DNA of 6,516 nt from Nitrosopumilus sp. BACL13 MAG-121220-bin23 (GTDB lineage: Archaea > Thermoproteota > Nitrososphaeria > Nitrososphaerales > Nitrosopumilaceae), in the NCBI GenBank assembly GCA_001437625.1, contig LIAL01000059.1, forward strand, positions 1 to 6,516. The letters are read 5' to 3'. The notes beneath the pieces were generated by a model. That model searched no databases, had not been told where the DNA came from, and saw nothing but the letters and a program-made list of their open reading frames with translations. A program made the translations under genes and the position numbers. Below are positions 6,239 through 6,516 of this stretch, in pieces. The first letter of the stretch is position 1. Each line of letters begins with the position of its first letter.

Positions 6239-6258
6239 CATAGATATTATCACTTTTT
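6239..6258 (-). promoter_or_regulatory. Shared upstream element, copy 2, with adjoining AT-rich promoter
   Basis: On the minus strand, AAAAAGTGATAATATCTATG ends 14 nt before the UbiE-like start and matches the element at 4356-4375 at 19 of 20 positions. A TTTTTTAAAAA stretch partly overlapping it (6254-6264) can act as TATA box for the minus-strand gene. Confidence 0.5.
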
Positions 6259-6285
6259 AAAAAATAAAAACACAAAACCGGCGGG

Positions 6286-6433
6286 CTTAAGATCAACACC
6301 AACGAGGTGATCCGATGAGAGCCCATTTCACTTAAGATCAGAAAGTGTCCTTTTCTGATGACAGTGATTTTGTCTTAAGATCTGAAATTATTATTTGCAG
6401 ATGACAGACTTGGTCTTGTAATTATGTTAAGAC
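6286..6433. repeat. Tandem array of about 43-nt hairpin units, candidate structured RNA or regulatory array
   Basis: CTTAAGATC recurs at 6286, 6331 and 6374, with a degenerate GTTAAGAC at 6426. GATGA recurs at 6314, 6357 and 6400, exactly 43 nt apart. Between the two motifs each unit forms a hairpin. At 6337-6359, ATCAGAAA pairs with TTTCTGAT. At 6380-6402, ATCTGAAAT pairs with ATTTgCAGAT. At 6291-6312, GAT...CACC pairs with GGTGATC. The second and third stems differ by a paired A-T to T-A swap, as expected if the structure is kept. A minus-strand RNA could run from a TATA-like TTTAATATAG (6452-6443) to the T-rich tract at 6277-6259. A plus-strand RNA from the AT-rich box near 6254-6266 is equally possible. 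The family is unknown to me. Confidence 0.5.
6304..6335 (+). other. Mini-ORF (MRAHFT) with a very strong Shine-Dalgarno sequence
   Basis: GAGGTGATCC at 6304-6313 can pair over 10 nt with the universal 16S 3' end (GGATCACCTC). An ATG follows at 6315, and the frame stops after six codons at 6333-6335. Part of the sequence (GGTG) is also in a hairpin stem, so access could be regulated. Two further six-codon frames, MTVILS at 6358-6378 and MTDLVL at 6401-6421, lie in the next units but lack such a site. Translation is unproven. Confidence 0.25.
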
Positions 6434-6466
6434 AGTTTAACTATATTAAAAAAACTACTAATTTGT

Positions 6467-6494
6467 ACTAGTGGTAAATTAACGCTAACTAGTG
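6467..6494. promoter_or_regulatory. Direct repeat ACTAGTG spaced two helical turns, candidate operator
   Basis: ACTAGTG occurs at 6467-6473 and 6488-6494, 21 bp apart, so both copies face the same side of the helix. If TATATTAA at 6442-6449 is the TATA box, transcription would begin near 6471, and the repeats would cover the start and leader of the gene beginning at 6497. Confidence 0.35.
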
Positions 6495-6496
6495 CC

Positions 6497-6516
6497 ATGA
6501 AGTTTGATTTCAGATA
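6497..6516 (+). CDS. Possible gene start, cut by window edge
   Basis: ATG at 6497 opens a frame (MKFDFR) running to the window end. A TATA-like element about 50 nt upstream and the operator-like repeats support a start here, but six codons cannot show that it is a real gene, and no clear Shine-Dalgarno sequence precedes it. Confidence 0.3.

Larger units (their letters stand above)
6225..6516. other. Long non-coding stretch with tandem hairpin array
   Basis: No conventional gene lies here except a possible start at 6497. The stretch holds the UbiE-like promoter, an A-rich run at 6259-6277 (a T-rich, terminator-like tract on the minus strand), a short GC-rich patch CCGGCGGG at 6278-6285, the tandem hairpin array, and a TATA-like TATATTAA at 6442-6449 with two ACTAGTG repeats downstream. 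Confidence 0.6.

Noticed and set aside
6313..6385. Archaeal C/D-box guide RNA (GATGA as box C, CTGA as box D)
   Set aside because: The box C-like motifs are good, but canonical CTGA occurs properly only at 6382, no terminal stem flanks the boxes, and the guide length to it is 20 nt rather than about 12. It remains a weak alternative, not called.
6286..6433. CRISPR array
   Set aside because: The conserved parts are only 5 and 9 nt, the segments between them are hairpin arms rather than unique spacers, and no cas gene is nearby.
1..6516. tRNA, rRNA, insertion sequence or attachment site
   Set aside because: No cloverleaf, no transposase frame, no terminal inverted repeats and no integrase were seen. 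The GAGGTGATCC match to the 16S 3' end is only 10 nt and in the complementary sense.

Overview
The window looks like a piece of an AT-rich archaeal chromosome, most probably a Nitrososphaerota (Thaumarchaeota) ammonia oxidiser of the Nitrosopumilus type. The signs are an archaeal/eukaryal-type leucyl-tRNA synthetase, a small C2H2 zinc-finger protein, a free-standing winged-helix protein, archaeal TATA boxes (e.g. TTTAAATA), poly-T terminators, and TTG starts. The lineage is inferred from style and was not checked by a search.

Layout. 1-2467: the 3' part of leuS (+), with the N-terminus outside the window. 2468-2818: a gene-poor stretch holding a start-less antisense remnant and then a dense cluster of palindromes just upstream of a TATA box. 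2819-3385: C2H2 zinc-finger protein (+). 3465-3749: small winged-helix DNA-binding protein (+), with an open in-frame extension after its stop. 3910-4338: small membrane-anchored, four-cysteine protein (-). 4339-4430: a 92-bp divergent control region with a 25-nt palindrome. 4431-5117 and 5142-5570: a two-gene operon (+) of a seven-helix, UbiA-like membrane protein and a chorismate-lyase (UbiC/DUF98)-like protein. 5538-6224: a UbiE/MenG-like C-methyltransferase (-), overlapping its convergent neighbour by 33 bp. 6225-6516: a long non-coding stretch with a 43-nt-period array of hairpin units, then a possible gene start at 6497.

How the genes fit together. The three genes from 4431 to 6224 resemble the lyase, prenyltransferase and C-methyltransferase classes used in ubiquinone-type quinone synthesis: chorismate to 4-hydroxybenzoate, prenylation, ring methylation. 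Saturated menaquinones have been reported from thaumarchaea, and to my knowledge their synthesis route is not settled, so this cluster is a reasonable candidate for quinone or related aromatic-cofactor synthesis. The membrane protein lacks the normal Asp-rich motifs, so its role is the weakest link. The methyltransferase gene and the small membrane-protein gene share a nearly identical 20-nt element just upstream of their starts, which suggests co-regulation across the locus.

The most unusual non-coding item is the array at 6286-6433. It has three units, each with CTTAAGATC, a hairpin and GATGA. The hairpin stems change sequence while keeping pairing, and each unit is followed by a six-codon mini-ORF.
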